Shown: positions 30,458 to 40,526, numbered from the stretch's first letter. The stretch is 43,369 nt of DNA from Bacillus sp. ISL-55 (GCF_018613155.1 NZ_JAGGQU010000033.1:1-43369); one strand, 5' to 3'. Program-made: numbers and translations. Notes: generated by a model not told the origin, from the sequence alone.

Positions 30458-32110
30458 GCCACCTGTGCTTGCTGAGGTGACCAGCTTTGAATATCGAGCC
30501 AGATAGCCTTTCTTGATTTTCGGCTCTGGCTGTGTCCATTGAGCTTTCCGATCATTCAACTCTGCTTCAGGAACCTCCAGTGAAATGGTTCTTTCCTCTA
30601 AATCAATGAAAATAGGGTCTCCATTCCCCACAAACGCGATTGGTCCTCCTTCGGCCGCTTCCGGGGAAATATGGCCGATGGAAATGCCCCTTGAGGCACC
30701 TGAGAATCTGCCATCCGTAATCAGGGCGACCTTCTTTTCCAGTCCTCTTCCGGCAATGGCGGCTGTTGGCGCCAACATTTCCGGCATTCCCGGACCGCCT
30801 TTTGGTCCTTCATAGCGAATGACAACCACATGCCCTTCACGTACATCGCCACTTTCGATTCCAGCCAAAGCCTCATCCTGAGATTCGTAGACAATCGCTT
30901 CACCTTTAAAAGTCTTGATGGACGGGTCCACCGCTCCTACCTTGATGACCCCTCCATCTGGTGCGATATTTCCAAACAGAATCGATAATCCGCCGACAGG
31001 GCTATACGCCGTTTCCTTGTTGCGGATGACGTCACCATTTAACACTTCCGCATCCTTTACATTCTCGTAAAGGGACTTACCGGTGATGGTGATCCGGTCC
31101 GGGTGTACAGCTCCTTCCATTTCACAAAGCTGTTTGATAATCGCGCTGACACCGCCGGCATTATGGACATCCTGCATCGAATAATGGGAAGCCGGGCTGA
31201 TTTTAGACAAATAAGGAATCCGTTTAGCCACTTCATTAATCCGGCTCAAATCATAGTCAATTTCCGCTTCGTTCGCGATTGCCAGCGTGTGGAGCACCGT
31301 ATTTGTCGATCCGCCCATCGCCATATCAAGCGCAAAGGCATCATCAATCGTTTCCTTGGTGATAATGTCTCTCGGCTTAATATCCTTTTTTACTAAATCG
31401 ACCAAATGACGAGCTGCCTCATAGATTAATTTATGGCGTTCTTCAGAGGTCGCAACCAGCGTTCCGTTACCAGGTAGCGCGACTCCGAGCATTTCCATAA
31501 GTGAATTCATCGAGTTGGCAGTGAACATGCCCGAGCAAGAGCCACAGGTAGGACAGGCGTTCTTTTCGATATCCAGCAATTCCTCTTCAGACATTCTTCC
31601 AGATTGATAGGCACCGACGCCTTCAAATACTGACACGAGGGATAAAGGATCCCCTTTGCTGGACACACCCGCCTCCATTGGACCGCCAGAAACAAATACA
31701 GAAGGAACATTCGTCCTTACTGCCGCCATCAGCATCCCGGGTGTGATCTTGTCACAGTTCGGGATGTAGAAAACTCCATCGAACCAGTGGGCATTAATCA
31801 CGGTTTCAGCCGAATCTGCGATCAGCTCCCTGCTTGGCAAAGAATATCTCATGCCGATATGTCCCATCGCAATCCCATCATCGACCCCGATGGTATTGAA
31901 CTCAAACGGAATTCCGCCGGCCTCTCTGATCGCGTCCTTGACAACATCAGCGAACTGCCTCAAATGAACATGTCCCGGAATAATATCGATATACGAATTG
32001 CAAACGCCAATAAACGGCTTTTCAAGATCCTCTAATTTTACGCCGGTTGCATAAAGCAAGCTTCTATGTGGAGCGCGATCGACTCCCTTTTTAATCATGT
32101 CACTGCGCAT
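30443..32110 (-). CDS. ilvD: Dihydroxy-acid dehydratase
   Basis: IlvD dehydrates 2,3-dihydroxy-3-methylvalerate and its isovalerate analogue in isoleucine and valine synthesis. The 555-residue protein is full length. Iron-sulfur ligands are expected at C37 (IGVCNSYID), C119 ([11 protein letters not shown]) and C192 ([14 protein letters not shown]). The C-terminal half contains [12 protein letters not shown] and [24 protein letters not shown], where serine and metal-site residues lie. A T-box leader precedes it, so transcription rises when the cognate tRNA is uncharged. It stands alone rather than in a full ilv-leu operon. The stop is followed by a short direct repeat and a 16-unit tandem array, with no clear terminator between. 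Confidence 0.96.
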   Translation of the reverse strand: MRSDMIKKGVDRAPHRSLLYATGVKLEDLEKPFIGVCNSYIDIIPGHVHLRQFADVVKDAIREAGGIPFEFNTIGVDDGIAMGHIGMRYSLPSRELIADSAETVINAHWFDGVFYIPNCDKITPGMLMAAVRTNVPSVFVSGGPMEAGVSSKGDPLSLVSVFEGVGAYQSGRMSEEELLDIEKNACPTCGSCSGMFTANSMNSLMEMLGVALPGNGTLVATSEERHKLIYEAARHLVDLVKKDIKPRDIITKETIDDAFALDMAMGGSTNTVLHTLAIANEAEIDYDLSRINEVAKRIPYLSKISPASHYSMQDVHNAGGVSAIIKQLCEMEGAVHPDRITITGKSLYENVKDAEVLNGDVIRNKETAYSPVGGLSILFGNIAPDGGVIKVGAVDPSIKTFKGEAIVYESQDEALAGIESGDVREGHVVVIRYEGPKGGPGMPEMLAPTAAIAGRGLEKKVALITDGRFSGASRGISIGHISPEAAEGGPIAFVGNGDPIFIDLEERTISLEVPEAELNDRKAQWTQPEPKIKKGYLARYSKLVTSASTGGILKI

Positions 32111-32195
32111 ACGAATTCCCCCTAGTTTTCATCTCTATGACGAACTGACCATTCAAAAAGTCTTCGTCATCCATTTCTCGTTTCCGGTTAAAAAA

Positions 32196-32478
32196 ATAAA
32201 AAAATCGCCCCTAAAATAGGGACGAGTTTAACTCGCGATACCACCCTAGTTCCGTCATGGAAAGAAAAATCCACTTTACGGCACTCCATCAACGTACAAT
32301 CATACGCATTCCTTTTAACGGCGGACTACCCGGCAATACTTACTAAAAGATTCAGCATCGCATCTCGGAGATGATTTTCGGATCAGTTCTGAACATCGGC
32401 TTGCACCATTTACCGACTCTCTGTAGAACAGGGCACTCATCTTACTCTTCTCGTCATCGACTTTGTTATCAAAAAATT
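32196..32478 (-). promoter_or_regulatory. T-box riboswitch leader of ilvD
   Basis: On the minus strand the T-box sequence AGGGTGGTATCGCGA (rc of 32233-32247) is followed by the terminator stem CGTCCCTA/TAGGGGCG and T7. Upstream, AGAGAGTCGG...GGTG...GCCGATG is the stem I distal part. GAACTGATCCGAAAA would be the 3' side of the specifier loop, in which ATC (isoleucine) is the best fit to the gene; this assignment is tentative. A consensus TTGACA (rc of 32512-32517) and TATAAT (rc of 32483-32488) lie before it, but 23 bases apart, which is too wide for a normal promoter. Confidence 0.88.
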
Positions 32479-32585
32479 ATTAATTATAAAACTATCAGCT
32501 GGCAAATAATTTGTCAAACTATTTTTAAAATTTTTATTAATTCATTTGCTTGATCAGAAGTCGAAATCATCTCCAGATCCCGTCA

Positions 32586-34004
32586 TTAGCCTGTCTCCTG
32601 GTCGCTCCTTAATTGTGTATAAATTTGCTGATAAGCTGACGCCTCGTTGACCATGCCCTTGTGCTGGTACATTTTGCACAGCTGCCTGACCGGAGCTGGG
32701 TCCGCCGGGTTGAGTTCCATTTCCCAGAAGAAGCATTCGATTGCTTGATCATATTGATGGAAATCTGCGTAAAATTGCCCCAATTCCATCATTCTGTCAG
32801 GATTCTCCATAAGAGTGGCCATTTCATTGAGTTTTCGGAGGGTGATAGAATGCGGAAAGTTTTTCTGAATCGGTCTCAGTTTTTTACAAACAACTGGCAG
32901 CTCATACCTCTCCATTAGCTTTGCTGTCAGCTGCAGAATTCTTTGCTCAGATTGCTTCGGGTCATTTTCCTGAGCAACTTGCTGATGGAGCAGCAAAAAC
33001 TCATCCATGTGAGATGCCACAAATTCTGCATCCATCTGCTTCCAAATTTCATTAAGAATCTGATGAAACTCCTCAGGCAGATCCTCTATGAATGGGAATA
33101 AATAAACGGCTGCTTTCTCATATTGCTTTTCTCTCATCAATTCTTCAATGAAAGTTCGGGATTCCGGTACCCATTTATATGGATTTATTTTTGCATAGGA
33201 TAAGGTCAGAATCCAATTTTCAAGGGGGATGTACTTCAAGGCCAACTCTGTCTGGCTCTTAACGGACTCAGAAGTCAGGTTCCTTTCGTCTTCCATCCAA
33301 AGCAGCAGGCCTTCTGCGTATCTTTCTTCGTTTTTTAATATCTTTGAAAGTATTTGATAATGTTCGGGGTTTTTTCGATTCATAAAGCAACGGAACTCTG
33401 CAAATATGGGGTCCTTCTTTTGGATTGCCGGTAAAGCTGAAGTAGTGTAAAAACTGGAATATGAGCTGTATTCCCTTGAATGGAGGAGATCACTGATTTT
33501 TTCCAAAGAAGGAGATATGTCGGACAAAAGATGGACCGATTGATATGCTTTGGAAAAACTGCCGTTTCTTCTGTAGTGGAAAAAGATTTTTTCGATGAGT
33601 TTGGAGAGCTGTTCAGTTGAGAAAAACGAGTCAAGCGCTGCGGCAATACATGGTATTTCAAGGAGGGAATAGTTGCGCTGGAGATGATGGAAGAGCTTGT
33701 TTTTTGCTGGTATGGCTAAAGCTGTCGCGGGAATGAGTACAGGCAAGAGCGGGTGCTTTTGCTCTAAGACGATCCCTTCATTCAGCACTTTATCAAGAAA
33801 TGAACCTTTTTGAATCTTTTCGAGTTGTTCACCATAGATCAGGTCATTTTTGTAGAAAATCAAATAGTATTTTTCGGTTAATTCCTTCTGGACCTCGGCG
33901 ACCATGAATCTGGCAAAAATCGCTGCCCGCACAATTTCTCCATTTACCATGACCCTATTAGATTTGAACGATATTTTTGTCGGCATTGTTAGTTCATTTC
34001 CCAT
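32586..34004 (-). CDS. TPR-like helical repeat protein, unknown function
   Basis: The 472-residue protein lacks signal or membrane segments. Residues 1-60 (PTKISFKSNRVMVNGEIVRAAIFARFMVAE) form a small mixed domain. The rest is helical, with tetratricopeptide-like pairs clearest at the end (MMELGQFYADFHQYDQAIECFFWEMELNPADPAPVRQLCKMYQHKG, about 405-455) and weaker ones before. TPR stacks hold partner proteins; the partner is unknown. AGGAGG lies 11 bases before ATG 34004, and a second ATG six codons later is possible. The gene is next to the ilvD T-box region but has no visible link to it. Confidence 0.75.
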   Translation of the reverse strand: MGNELTMPTKISFKSNRVMVNGEIVRAAIFARFMVAEVQKELTEKYYLIFYKNDLIYGEQLEKIQKGSFLDKVLNEGIVLEQKHPLLPVLIPATALAIPAKNKLFHHLQRNYSLLEIPCIAAALDSFFSTEQLSKLIEKIFFHYRRNGSFSKAYQSVHLLSDISPSLEKISDLLHSREYSSYSSFYTTSALPAIQKKDPIFAEFRCFMNRKNPEHYQILSKILKNEERYAEGLLLWMEDERNLTSESVKSQTELALKYIPLENWILTLSYAKINPYKWVPESRTFIEELMREKQYEKAAVYLFPFIEDLPEEFHQILNEIWKQMDAEFVASHMDEFLLLHQQVAQENDPKQSEQRILQLTAKLMERYELPVVCKKLRPIQKNFPHSITLRKLNEMATLMENPDRMMELGQFYADFHQYDQAIECFFWEMELNPADPAPVRQLCKMYQHKGMVNEASAYQQIYTQLRSDQETG

Positions 34005-34181
34005 GAAAAATTGAGCCTCCTATTGAATCGTATATTGTTTTCTATAGTTTAATTATACGTTACCCTTTTTAAAAAAGCTACGACACTCGAATGGCGGGGA
34101 CATGGGGACGGTGATGCTGTCCCACTCAAATTCTATTCCTACAATCGGCAGAACAATCTTCGAATATATTTGCAATTACAT

Positions 34182-34206
34182 AAAAAAAGCACCCCTAAGG
34201 ATACTT
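34182..34206 (-). terminator. Terminator of the 72-residue protein gene
   Basis: On the minus strand AGTATCC pairs with GGGTGCT (two G-T pairs), followed by TTTTTTT. It begins at the stop codon of the gene. Confidence 0.75.
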
Positions 34207-34423
34207 ATTTATATATTTTAAGCGGTTCAATGTTGATTTTTAAGACTACGGTTGCGGGATCATGAACCATATTTATTTTATCCACCACATATTCTTTCTT
34301 GTAGATCGTGACCGTATTACTGGCCCTCAATGCTGCAACATACTGCTCCCAATGCTTTACATTGGCACTTAAGAGACACTTGTCTTTCAGATAATAATCG
34401 ACTCTGTTTGGTGCTCGGTTCAA
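34205..34423 (-). CDS. Small protein of 72 residues, unknown function
   Basis: The product (start MNRAPNRVDYYLKDKC, end VVLKINIEPLKIYK) is mixed in charge and has no membrane segment. Its second half looks like three or four beta strands (NTVTIYKKEYVVDKINMV, ATVVLKINIEPLKIY). The start is TTG 34423 with AGGGGG 7 bases upstream, and a hairpin terminator sits right at the stop, both of which support a real gene. I do not recognise a family. It is separated by about 140 bases from another tiny gene on the same strand. Confidence 0.65.
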   Translation of the reverse strand: MNRAPNRVDYYLKDKCLLSANVKHWEQYVAALRASNTVTIYKKEYVVDKINMVHDPATVVLKINIEPLKIYK

Positions 34424-34499
34424 TTCTACACCCCCTTTTGATAGAGTTTATGAATCATATTATCTAATAATGACAAGCTGTTCACCGTTTCATCTTTTA

Positions 34500-34534
34500 A
34501 AAAGAAAAATCCATCTATTAATACAAGATGGACT
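34500..34534 (-). terminator. Terminator of the 55-residue protein gene
   Basis: TCCATCT (34510-34516) pairs with AGATGGA, and on the minus strand TTTTTCTTTTT follows. Confidence 0.75.
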
Positions 34535-34562
34535 CTCATTTGTCTGATATAAATTGATTCCG

Positions 34563-34730
34563 CTACAACCCGCCACAGTTTGGCGAATTATTTTGATCTC
34601 CCTCCATGTAATCCATGCCTTTTTCAACTGCTTCCAGTCCATGATCCGTTTGGCTGATTTCCAGCAACTCTTCGTTGAGGACCTCGTTTTTATTTCGCGG
34701 ATCTTGATGTGCCTTTTTGTTATCTTTCAT
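34563..34730 (-). CDS. Small hydrophilic protein of 55 residues, possibly forespore-expressed
   Basis: The frame MKDNKKAHQDPRNKNEVL continues NEELLEISQTDHGLEAVEKG and ends MDYMEGDQNNSPNCGGL. It is acidic, has no membrane segment and carries one cysteine near the end. GGAGG lies 6 bases before ATG 34730 (a second ATG at 34733 is too close). It has its own terminator, and a sigma-G-like promoter lies upstream. I do not recognise a named family. The size, composition and promoter recall minor spore proteins, but this is inference. Confidence 0.6.
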   Translation of the reverse strand: MKDNKKAHQDPRNKNEVLNEELLEISQTDHGLEAVEKGMDYMEGDQNNSPNCGGL

Positions 34731-34754
34731 CATTTGCCTCCAGAGTTTATTTTG

Positions 34755-34785
34755 TAGTATTCTCTCGGGGGTGAATGGTTATTCG
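34755..34785 (-). promoter_or_regulatory. Sigma-G/F-like promoter of the 55-residue protein gene
   Basis: On the minus strand CGAATA (rc of 34780-34785), an 18-base spacer and AATACTA (rc of 34755-34761) come close to the forespore consensus TGMATA-N17/18-CATNNTA. The -10 lies about 25 bases before the start codon. Confidence 0.4.
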
Positions 34786-34860
34786 AATTCAGGTAAGTCA
34801 ATGGGGCGACGCCCACAGAGTGCGTTCGAATGCTCCACCATGCTCCCAAAGTGGAGAGGA

Positions 34861-34909
34861 ATGATCGATTTAACTCTAATTATTGATCATGCGACCCTCA
34901 TGCTAAAAT
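34861..34909 (+). promoter_or_regulatory. Likely promoter of nos
   Basis: TTGATC (34883-34888) and an extended -10 TGCTAAAAT (34901-34909) are present with a short 15-base spacer. ATGATC (34861-34866) and GATCAT (34885-34890) form an inverted repeat overlapping the -35 box, a possible regulator site. Confidence 0.4.
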
Positions 34910-34943
34910 GATAATGAGATGACAGTAACAGGAGGATTCAGAC

Positions 34944-36029
34944 TTGGTTAATCAGTTGGTCATTGAAGCGGAAAGATTTATACGGAACTGTTATGGAGAA
35001 TTGCAAAAATCGGAGCAGGAAATCGAAGCAAGGATCGATTTAATAAAGCGGGAGATTTCTGAAACCGGGATTTATGAGCATACATTTGAGGAACTTGAAC
35101 ATGGAGCGAAGATGGCTTGGAGGAATAGCAACCGCTGTATCGGCCGTCTTTTTTGGGACAGCTTGACGGTGTTTGATGCTCGCGGTCTGCAAAAAGAAGA
35201 CGAAATAATCCATGCCCTGTTCCATCATATAGAATTTGCAACGAATCAGGGGAAAATCAGACCGGCAATCACCATTTTTAAGCAAAAAAAGAACGAGAAG
35301 GATTTTGTCCGTATCTGGAACCATCAGCTCGTACGGTATGCTGGGTATGAAACGGAATTGGGGATTCTCGGTGATTCTAGCTCTATTGATTTTACAAAAG
35401 TGTGTGAACAACTTGGCTGGAAAAGAGGGGGAACAGATTTTGATCTCCTTCCATTGGTTATTCAAGTCGACGGCAATCCGCCGAAATGCTATAGCATCCC
35501 CGAAAGCATAGTGCTTGAGGTCCCGTTGCGTCATGAGGAATTTGAATGGTTCGAAGATTTGGGATTAAAATGGTATGCCGTCCCGTTTATATCCGATATG
35601 AAGCTTGAAATTGGCGGAATTGAATATTCAGCAGCACCATTCAACGGCTGGTATATGGGAACAGAAATAGGTGCACGGAATCTGGCAGATGAAAACCGCT
35701 ATAATCTTTTGCCAAGAATCGCTGATCACATGGGATTGAATATGAAGAAAAATGCTTCCCTATGGAAAGATCGAGCCCTTATTGAACTTAATGCTAGTGT
35801 GCTCTATTCATTTAATGAAGACAGAGTGGCAATTGTCGACCACCATACTGCTGGAATGCAGTTCAAGGTTTTTGAAGAGAAGGAAAAGAACGCTGGAAGG
35901 AATTTGACTGGAGACTGGACCTGGCTGATTCCGCCAGTATCTCCTGCTACTACGCATATTTTTCATAAATCATATGAAAATGAGATCATAAAGCCGAATT
36001 ATTTTTATCAGGAGAAGCCTTATGACTAG
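34944..36029 (+). CDS. nos: Bacterial nitric oxide synthase, oxygenase domain only
   Basis: The 361-residue enzyme oxidises arginine to citrulline and nitric oxide. The haem-ligating cysteine is C65 in [11 protein letters not shown]. The arginine site and pterin region are visible in [27 protein letters not shown] and IVDHHTAG, and [19 protein letters not shown] is near the end. There is no reductase domain, as in other Bacillus enzymes, which borrow electrons from cellular flavodoxins or ferredoxins. The start is TTG 34944 with AGGAGG 8 bases upstream. Nitric oxide made this way protects against oxidative and antibiotic stress in related species. A terminator follows. Confidence 0.97.
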   Translation: MVNQLVIEAERFIRNCYGELQKSEQEIEARIDLIKREISETGIYEHTFEELEHGAKMAWRNSNRCIGRLFWDSLTVFDARGLQKEDEIIHALFHHIEFATNQGKIRPAITIFKQKKNEKDFVRIWNHQLVRYAGYETELGILGDSSSIDFTKVCEQLGWKRGGTDFDLLPLVIQVDGNPPKCYSIPESIVLEVPLRHEEFEWFEDLGLKWYAVPFISDMKLEIGGIEYSAAPFNGWYMGTEIGARNLADENRYNLLPRIADHMGLNMKKNASLWKDRALIELNASVLYSFNEDRVAIVDHHTAGMQFKVFEEKEKNAGRNLTGDWTWLIPPVSPATTHIFHKSYENEIIKPNYFYQEKPYD

Positions 36030-36039
36030 GGAGATAGAA

Positions 36040-36083
36040 GAGAACCACTAGCTGGAGTTTTCAGCCGCTTGTGGTTCTTTTTT
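36040..36083 (+). terminator. Intrinsic terminator of nos
   Basis: AGAACCAC (36041-36048) pairs with GTGGTTCT (36071-36078), followed by TTTTTT. Confidence 0.8.
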
Positions 36084-36111
36084 ATACATTATGACTTACC
36101 GATGTCCCCTT

Positions 36112-36894
36112 CTAACCCTGATCCGCCCAGCGCCACCACAATGCTGTTGCGAGCAAACCTGCCACACTCGTTACCAGGACAATCGCATAGCTGACGGGCT
36201 CGACCGCGATTTCACCGCTTCCATCGATCCCGCTTGCCAGCGCCGGAATGGACCATGGCACATATTGGCCGTAGCCGGTGGTGGCGATGATTTGCGCGAT
36301 CATCATCGTGATGATGATATACCCTAGAGGGGAGAGATAGCCTTTCCCAATCGTCGCGAAGAATCCGACTGGAGCAGAGAGCAGCAGGGTCATAACCGAG
36401 CAGACAAAGAAGACGTTTGCGCCCTGCTTCAGGATCTCAGCTGAATAGCCGGGGATGTCGACCAGATAGCCAACACCCAATGCTAAAAGAAAGACCAAAA
36501 CAGAAAGCAGCAGGCACCAAATAAATACCACAATGAATTTTGCCATCACGATATACTCACGCAAGATCGGCAAAGCCAGCAGATCCTTAATCGTCCGGTC
36601 GGAAAACTCCCGCCCAAAAATCCAGCTGGTCACAAAGCCGAAAGCCATCAGTCCGCCAATCGAAATAGCCTGGGCAATCAGTCCAAAAAACGATGGCCAA
36701 TCTGCTGCCCCCGCCAGCTGTGCTTTTGCAGAAATGATCCCCATATTCCGGGCATTGTCGGGATCCTTTAAAATATACATGAACAGCCCGCCGACAAATG
36801 GGATCATCAGGAGCGCAAGCATGGTAATGAGCGGAACCTTAGACCGAAAGAACTTCTTGCTCTCAACCGAAACAGCGATCGCCAATTCACGCAT
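36112..36894 (-). CDS. ABC-2 type transporter permease
   Basis: The protein of 260 residues has six membrane helices and the ABC-2 exporter layout. A cytosolic amphipathic N-terminus (ELAIAVSVESKKFFRSKVPLIT) comes first, and the coupling region contains GREFSDRTIKDLLALPI. I place the start at ATG 36894, because GGGGAGAA precedes it and it overlaps the stop of the ATPase gene by 8 bases; the open frame reaches 36909. With the ATPase it should form an exporter of a hydrophobic drug, peptide or lipid. The gene is last in a TetR-ATPase-permease operon and ends 82 bases from the convergent nos stop. Confidence 0.9.
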   Translation of the reverse strand: MRELAIAVSVESKKFFRSKVPLITMLALLMIPFVGGLFMYILKDPDNARNMGIISAKAQLAGAADWPSFFGLIAQAISIGGLMAFGFVTSWIFGREFSDRTIKDLLALPILREYIVMAKFIVVFIWCLLLSVLVFLLALGVGYLVDIPGYSAEILKQGANVFFVCSVMTLLLSAPVGFFATIGKGYLSPLGYIIITMMIAQIIATTGYGQYVPWSIPALASGIDGSGEIAVEPVSYAIVLVTSVAGLLATALWWRWADQG

Positions 36895-37822
36895 GGTTTT
36901 TCTCCCCATTCTCGATCATTCTTAAAAAATAGGCCTCCAGATTCTCTTTGTTCACTTTTAAAAGCGTGGGTGGACATCCTGCCTCAACGAGCCTCTCAGC
37001 GACCCGGTCAGGATGCAAGACCGCCACATCCTCCATCAACTCCAGGTAACTCCCCTCCAAAGTCGAAGTCACCTTAGGTTTGTATCCACTTTTCAACAGG
37101 ACCTCTTTCATCACTTCCCGCTGCCTTCCGTCGACAGCCAGCGTCTTTCTCAATTCGCCTTCAAGATGAGCGGTGTCCATCTTCCTGACCAGCCTGCCGT
37201 TATGGATTATGCCAATAGTGCTCGCCATCCTGGATACCTCATCAAGATTGTGACTCGAAACCAAAATCGTCACTCCCTCGTTCTCCGCCAGGCTCTTAAG
37301 CAGCTCCCTCACTTCGACAATGCCCGCCGGATCCAGACCATTCGTCGGTTCATCAAGAATCAGTATGTCCGGTCGATGAATCAGCGCCTTCGCGATTCCT
37401 AGGCGCTGTCCATTGCCCAATGAAAGATGCTTTGCTTTTACCGAAGCATACTTACCCAATTCCAGCAGATCCATGATCCAGGAAATCCGGCTTCGATCCT
37501 TCAAGCCTCGCAGCTTCCAGACAATCTCAAGATTCTCCTTCACCGTCAGTTCCGGGTAGGAATAAGGCGTTTCCACCATATAGCCAACATGATTCCAGAG
37601 CCCGACATTTCCCGCCTTCACCTTCTCGCCCATGATAAAAGATTCTCCTCTGGTCGGGGCAATCATGCCAAGCAGCATGCGGATCGTCGTTGTTTTGCCA
37701 GCTCCATTCAAGCCGATGAAGCCAAAAACCTCTCCCTTTTTCACCTGCAAATGAACTGAGTCGACCGCAATCGTTTTTCCATACACCTTCGTTAAATCAG
37801 ACGTGACAATCACATCGTTCAT
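36887..37822 (-). CDS. ABC transporter ATP-binding protein
   Basis: The 311-residue ATPase has Walker A GLNGAGKTTT (about 38-47), Q-loop region GYMVETPYSYPELTVKENLE, a signature written LSLGNGQRLGIA (the usual S-G-G-Q reads SLGNGQ), Walker B DILILDEPTNGLDP and switch histidine in VSSHNLDEV. The N for G change in the signature is also seen in other ABC-2 drug or bacitracin-type exporters. The C-terminal ~90 residues form the extra domain typical of that group. ATG 37822 lies inside the TetR gene end, with GGAGG upstream, so the two are translationally linked. Confidence 0.93.
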   Translation of the reverse strand: MNDVIVTSDLTKVYGKTIAVDSVHLQVKKGEVFGFIGLNGAGKTTTIRMLLGMIAPTRGESFIMGEKVKAGNVGLWNHVGYMVETPYSYPELTVKENLEIVWKLRGLKDRSRISWIMDLLELGKYASVKAKHLSLGNGQRLGIAKALIHRPDILILDEPTNGLDPAGIVEVRELLKSLAENEGVTILVSSHNLDEVSRMASTIGIIHNGRLVRKMDTAHLEGELRKTLAVDGRQREVMKEVLLKSGYKPKVTSTLEGSYLELMEDVAVLHPDRVAERLVEAGCPPTLLKVNKENLEAYFLRMIENGEKNHA

Positions 37823-38414
37823 CCTCTGAATCCTCCCCGATTAACTGCAATGCAACACCACGGATCAACATCTTCAAAGCCTGGTCGAATTGCTCCTCAC
37901 CAACCTCCTTCACGTGGAGCATACTCAGGAAAATCGCCCTTAAAGTAGCCGCCGCAACATGCGGATCACCCTTGATGGAAAAATCACTGAACAGTTTCTC
38001 TGCAAGCCGATCATCGAACGAGTGATGGCGGGCAATCTCCTCCTCGGGAATTTTCCTCATCAACACTTCTAACTCCCCATTCTGGATGAGATTCATCATG
38101 AAAGAATGCCTCACCCGCTGAAACAGATCAAAGATAAATTCAGTAAAAGCATCCGAATCCGTTGCACCTGATCCATCGAGGGCACTCATTCCCTCTTCCA
38201 TCAGAGAACCCTGAAAATCCTCAAGAACATGAAAGAACAACAGTTCCTTCGAAGCAAAAAACTGATAAAAAGCCCCCTTGGAAATACCCGCCAGCTGTAC
38301 AAGCTGATCAACCGTCGTTTTCTTCACACCATACCTGCCAAGACAATCCGCCGCCGCTTCCATTAGCCTCTTCCTAATCTGTTCCTTCTCACTCTCGGTA
38401 AAAGCAGTCGCCAT
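37797..38414 (-). CDS. TetR-family repressor of the ABC exporter operon
   Basis: The protein of 205 residues has the TetR N-terminal helix-turn-helix (IRKRLMEAAADCLGRYGVKKTTVDQLVQLAGISKGAFYQFFASKELLFFHVLE, about 10-62) and a variable helical ligand domain. ATG 38414 is chosen because GGAGAGGTG sits just before it; the frame opens at 38459. It is first in an operon with an ATPase and a permease and overlaps the ATPase gene by 26 bases. Self-regulation with relief by an exported compound is the usual pattern. No operator dyad stands out in the short upstream region. Confidence 0.92.
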   Translation of the reverse strand: MATAFTESEKEQIRKRLMEAAADCLGRYGVKKTTVDQLVQLAGISKGAFYQFFASKELLFFHVLEDFQGSLMEEGMSALDGSGATDSDAFTEFIFDLFQRVRHSFMMNLIQNGELEVLMRKIPEEEIARHHSFDDRLAEKLFSDFSIKGDPHVAAATLRAIFLSMLHVKEVGEEQFDQALKMLIRGVALQLIGEDSEDERCDCHV

Positions 38415-38558
38415 ATCCACCTCTCCAAACTGTATGACTGAATTTGTTTTTATAGTCATAGATTAACACAGAGTTGTTCAATCCTCAATAAAGAATGCAA
38501 TTTGTACTTTCCGGTATGAATCAACCCTTGTCCAGACAAACACCAGATTAACAAACAA

Positions 38559-38584
38559 AAGCACGGGAGCGTGCCCCGTGCTTC
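38559..38584 (-). terminator. Intrinsic terminator of the Bce-like transporter operon
   Basis: AAGCACGGG pairs with CCCGTGCTT around AGCGTGC; on the minus strand TTTTGTTTG follows. It abuts the permease stop. Confidence 0.8.
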
Positions 38585-38585
38585 C

Positions 38586-40526
38586 TTAAAGAGATTCCCG
38601 GATCACTTTCTTCGAATGAACGACTGAAAGGACCGCAAAAATCGAATACAATGCTGTATAAAGCCCCATGACAATCAGCATTGGCCACCACAGTTCGGTG
38701 CCGAAGAAGAACCAGCCGGATTTGACGGCGAAGTAGCTGTGCAGAAGGCCGATTGCTAAGGGGATGCCGAAATTGAATGCCTGTTTTGCCTGGATCCCTT
38801 TTAGCAAATCTCCCTGGGTGAAACCGAGTTTCCTTAAGATTGTATAATTCGGCTTCTCGTCTTCTGTCTGATCCATTTGTTTAAAATAAAGGATGCACCC
38901 AGACGTGACGAGAAAGGTCAGCCCGAGGAAACCGACAATGAACATGACAAGACCCATCTTTTTCTTTTGGATATTTTCATTGTCCAGGCGTGATTCGTTC
39001 CTAGCCGCTTCATGATACTTGTTTTCATTGAACAGTTCATTCGCCTTCACTAACTCATTCTCGTTTTCAATATTAATTCCAATATACAATGAAGGATCTA
39101 TTTGGATGGAAGGGTCCAGATCACTTTTTAGTTTCGTGAATACGGACTCATCGACTACAGCAACCGGAGAACCGCCGAAATAACGGGATACCGGATATTC
39201 CTTTTCCATTCCAATGTACTGCAAAGGAATACCACGTTCCTTTCCGATGATCTCAATCGGACCCGAATCTTTCATGGAGATGAATTTCATCATAATATCA
39301 CTGTAGCCAGTCAGATAAGCTTCATCCTTGCTCACTTCCCTTTGACCTTCAGACTTTTCGCTAATGACCGAAACGCCCATCGATTTAGGATCCTGGGTGT
39401 ACTCCTCCATCTTCAATCCGATGATTTCTTCTGCATTCATCACCGCCTGAAGAACCTCGATCCTTTTCTCCGTATACTCGATCTTCTTTGACTCCAATTT
39501 TTCCATAAAGTCAGCAGCAGACCCTTCATCAACAAAGGCAAAGTTTTCGGGAACTATATTTTTCGCACTCTGTTCTGCGGAATAATAGGAGATATAGCTT
39601 AACGACAATAAGCCAATCGCAAGCGCGGATACCGTCGTGATGATCGTTAACACCAACGCATTCGACTTCATCCTGAACATGATGGAGGATAACGACAGCA
39701 CTTCATTAATATTCAAATACCCATCTTTCTTTTTCCGGATGAGGTTGGCAATGAAGCTGACAGATCCTTTGTAAAACAGATACGTCCCGATGATGACCGA
39801 TGCTAAAATGAACACCATCGCGATGAAGAGTTCGTTCATTGTAGTGAAGTCCCCTTCGAACAACTTGGATGATACATAATACCCGATCCCGATTAGTGTA
39901 ATGCCAAGAATTCCGATCAACATCTCCCAAAAAGAGATCTTTTTTGCCCGGCCTTCAGCCTTTGAAACGACCCTGAACAATGATAGAATGCTTTGCCGTT
40001 TGATGAAAAGATAGTTTAACAGCAGCATCAACACATAGATGACCGTAAAAACGACCAGTGTCTGCACGAGGGCTTTTCCGGAAAAATGTAGCCTGGCAAT
40101 CCCTTCAACCTGGGTGACTTTGAACAAAATCATGATGATTAGCTTGGAAACTGAAAAGCCAAGGAAAACGCCCGCCAGTAAGGAGCCATAGTAAAGGAGG
40201 AAGTTTTCCACACTCAGGATCCTGAAGATTTTGCCCTTCGTCATCCCGACCAGCTGGAATAAGCCGATCTCCTTGCTTCTTCTTTTGATAAAAATGTTAT
40301 TGGCGTAGGTGAGAAATATCGCTACAATGCCGACGAGCAGAACAGATGCCGATTTAATGGCCGCCCCGCCTTTAATCGAACCCTTCGTTTCATGCATGGA
40401 CGGGTCATATTGAAGCGTGACAAAGGCGAAATACAGGGCGACACTGAACATCAAGGCAAAAACATACAGATAGTAATTTTTAAGGTTCTTTTTCAAATTG
40501 CGAAGAATCAGCTGATTAACGCTCAT
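38586..40526 (-). CDS. BceB-like ABC permease (FtsX type, ten helices)
   Basis: The protein of 646 residues has ten predicted membrane helices arranged 1 + 3 + 4... with the FtsX domain at both ends. A large exterior domain of about 200 residues lies between helices 7 and 8 (around 325-525). This is the hallmark of BceB-type permeases that recognise peptide antibiotics bound to cell-wall lipids. The cytosolic part contains [22 protein letters not shown], typical of the group. I place the start at ATG 40526, overlapping the ATPase end by 11 bases. It works with the ATPase, and as the true sensor for the histidine kinase. The peptide recognised cannot be read from sequence. Confidence 0.92.
   Translation of the reverse strand: MSVNQLILRNLKKNLKNYYLYVFALMFSVALYFAFVTLQYDPSMHETKGSIKGGAAIKSASVLLVGIVAIFLTYANNIFIKRRSKEIGLFQLVGMTKGKIFRILSVENFLLYYGSLLAGVFLGFSVSKLIIMILFKVTQVEGIARLHFSGKALVQTLVVFTVIYVLMLLLNYLFIKRQSILSLFRVVSKAEGRAKKISFWEMLIGILGITLIGIGYYVSSKLFEGDFTTMNELFIAMVFILASVIIGTYLFYKGSVSFIANLIRKKKDGYLNINEVLSLSSIMFRMKSNALVLTIITTVSALAIGLLSLSYISYYSAEQSAKNIVPENFAFVDEGSAADFMEKLESKKIEYTEKRIEVLQAVMNAEEIIGLKMEEYTQDPKSMGVSVISEKSEGQREVSKDEAYLTGYSDIMMKFISMKDSGPIEIIGKERGIPLQYIGMEKEYPVSRYFGGSPVAVVDESVFTKLKSDLDPSIQIDPSLYIGINIENENELVKANELFNENKYHEAARNESRLDNENIQKKKMGLVMFIVGFLGLTFLVTSGCILYFKQMDQTEDEKPNYTILRKLGFTQGDLLKGIQAKQAFNFGIPLAIGLLHSYFAVKSGWFFFGTELWWPMLIVMGLYTALYSIFAVLSVVHSKKVIRESL

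Noticed and set aside
34084-34130. GGGGACATGGGGACGG...GCTGTCCC segment as an RNA gene
   Set aside because: It has short GGGAC/GTCCC pairing only, with no promoter or tail; it may be a remnant of a dispersed repeat.
34804-34814. GGGCG-A-CGCCC dyad upstream of nos as an operator
   Set aside because: It is a very short GC palindrome, far from the promoter boxes, and could be chance.
37797-38459. Longer TetR protein starting at 38459
   Set aside because: The extra 15 residues have no ribosome site, whereas GGAGAGGTG directly precedes ATG 38414.
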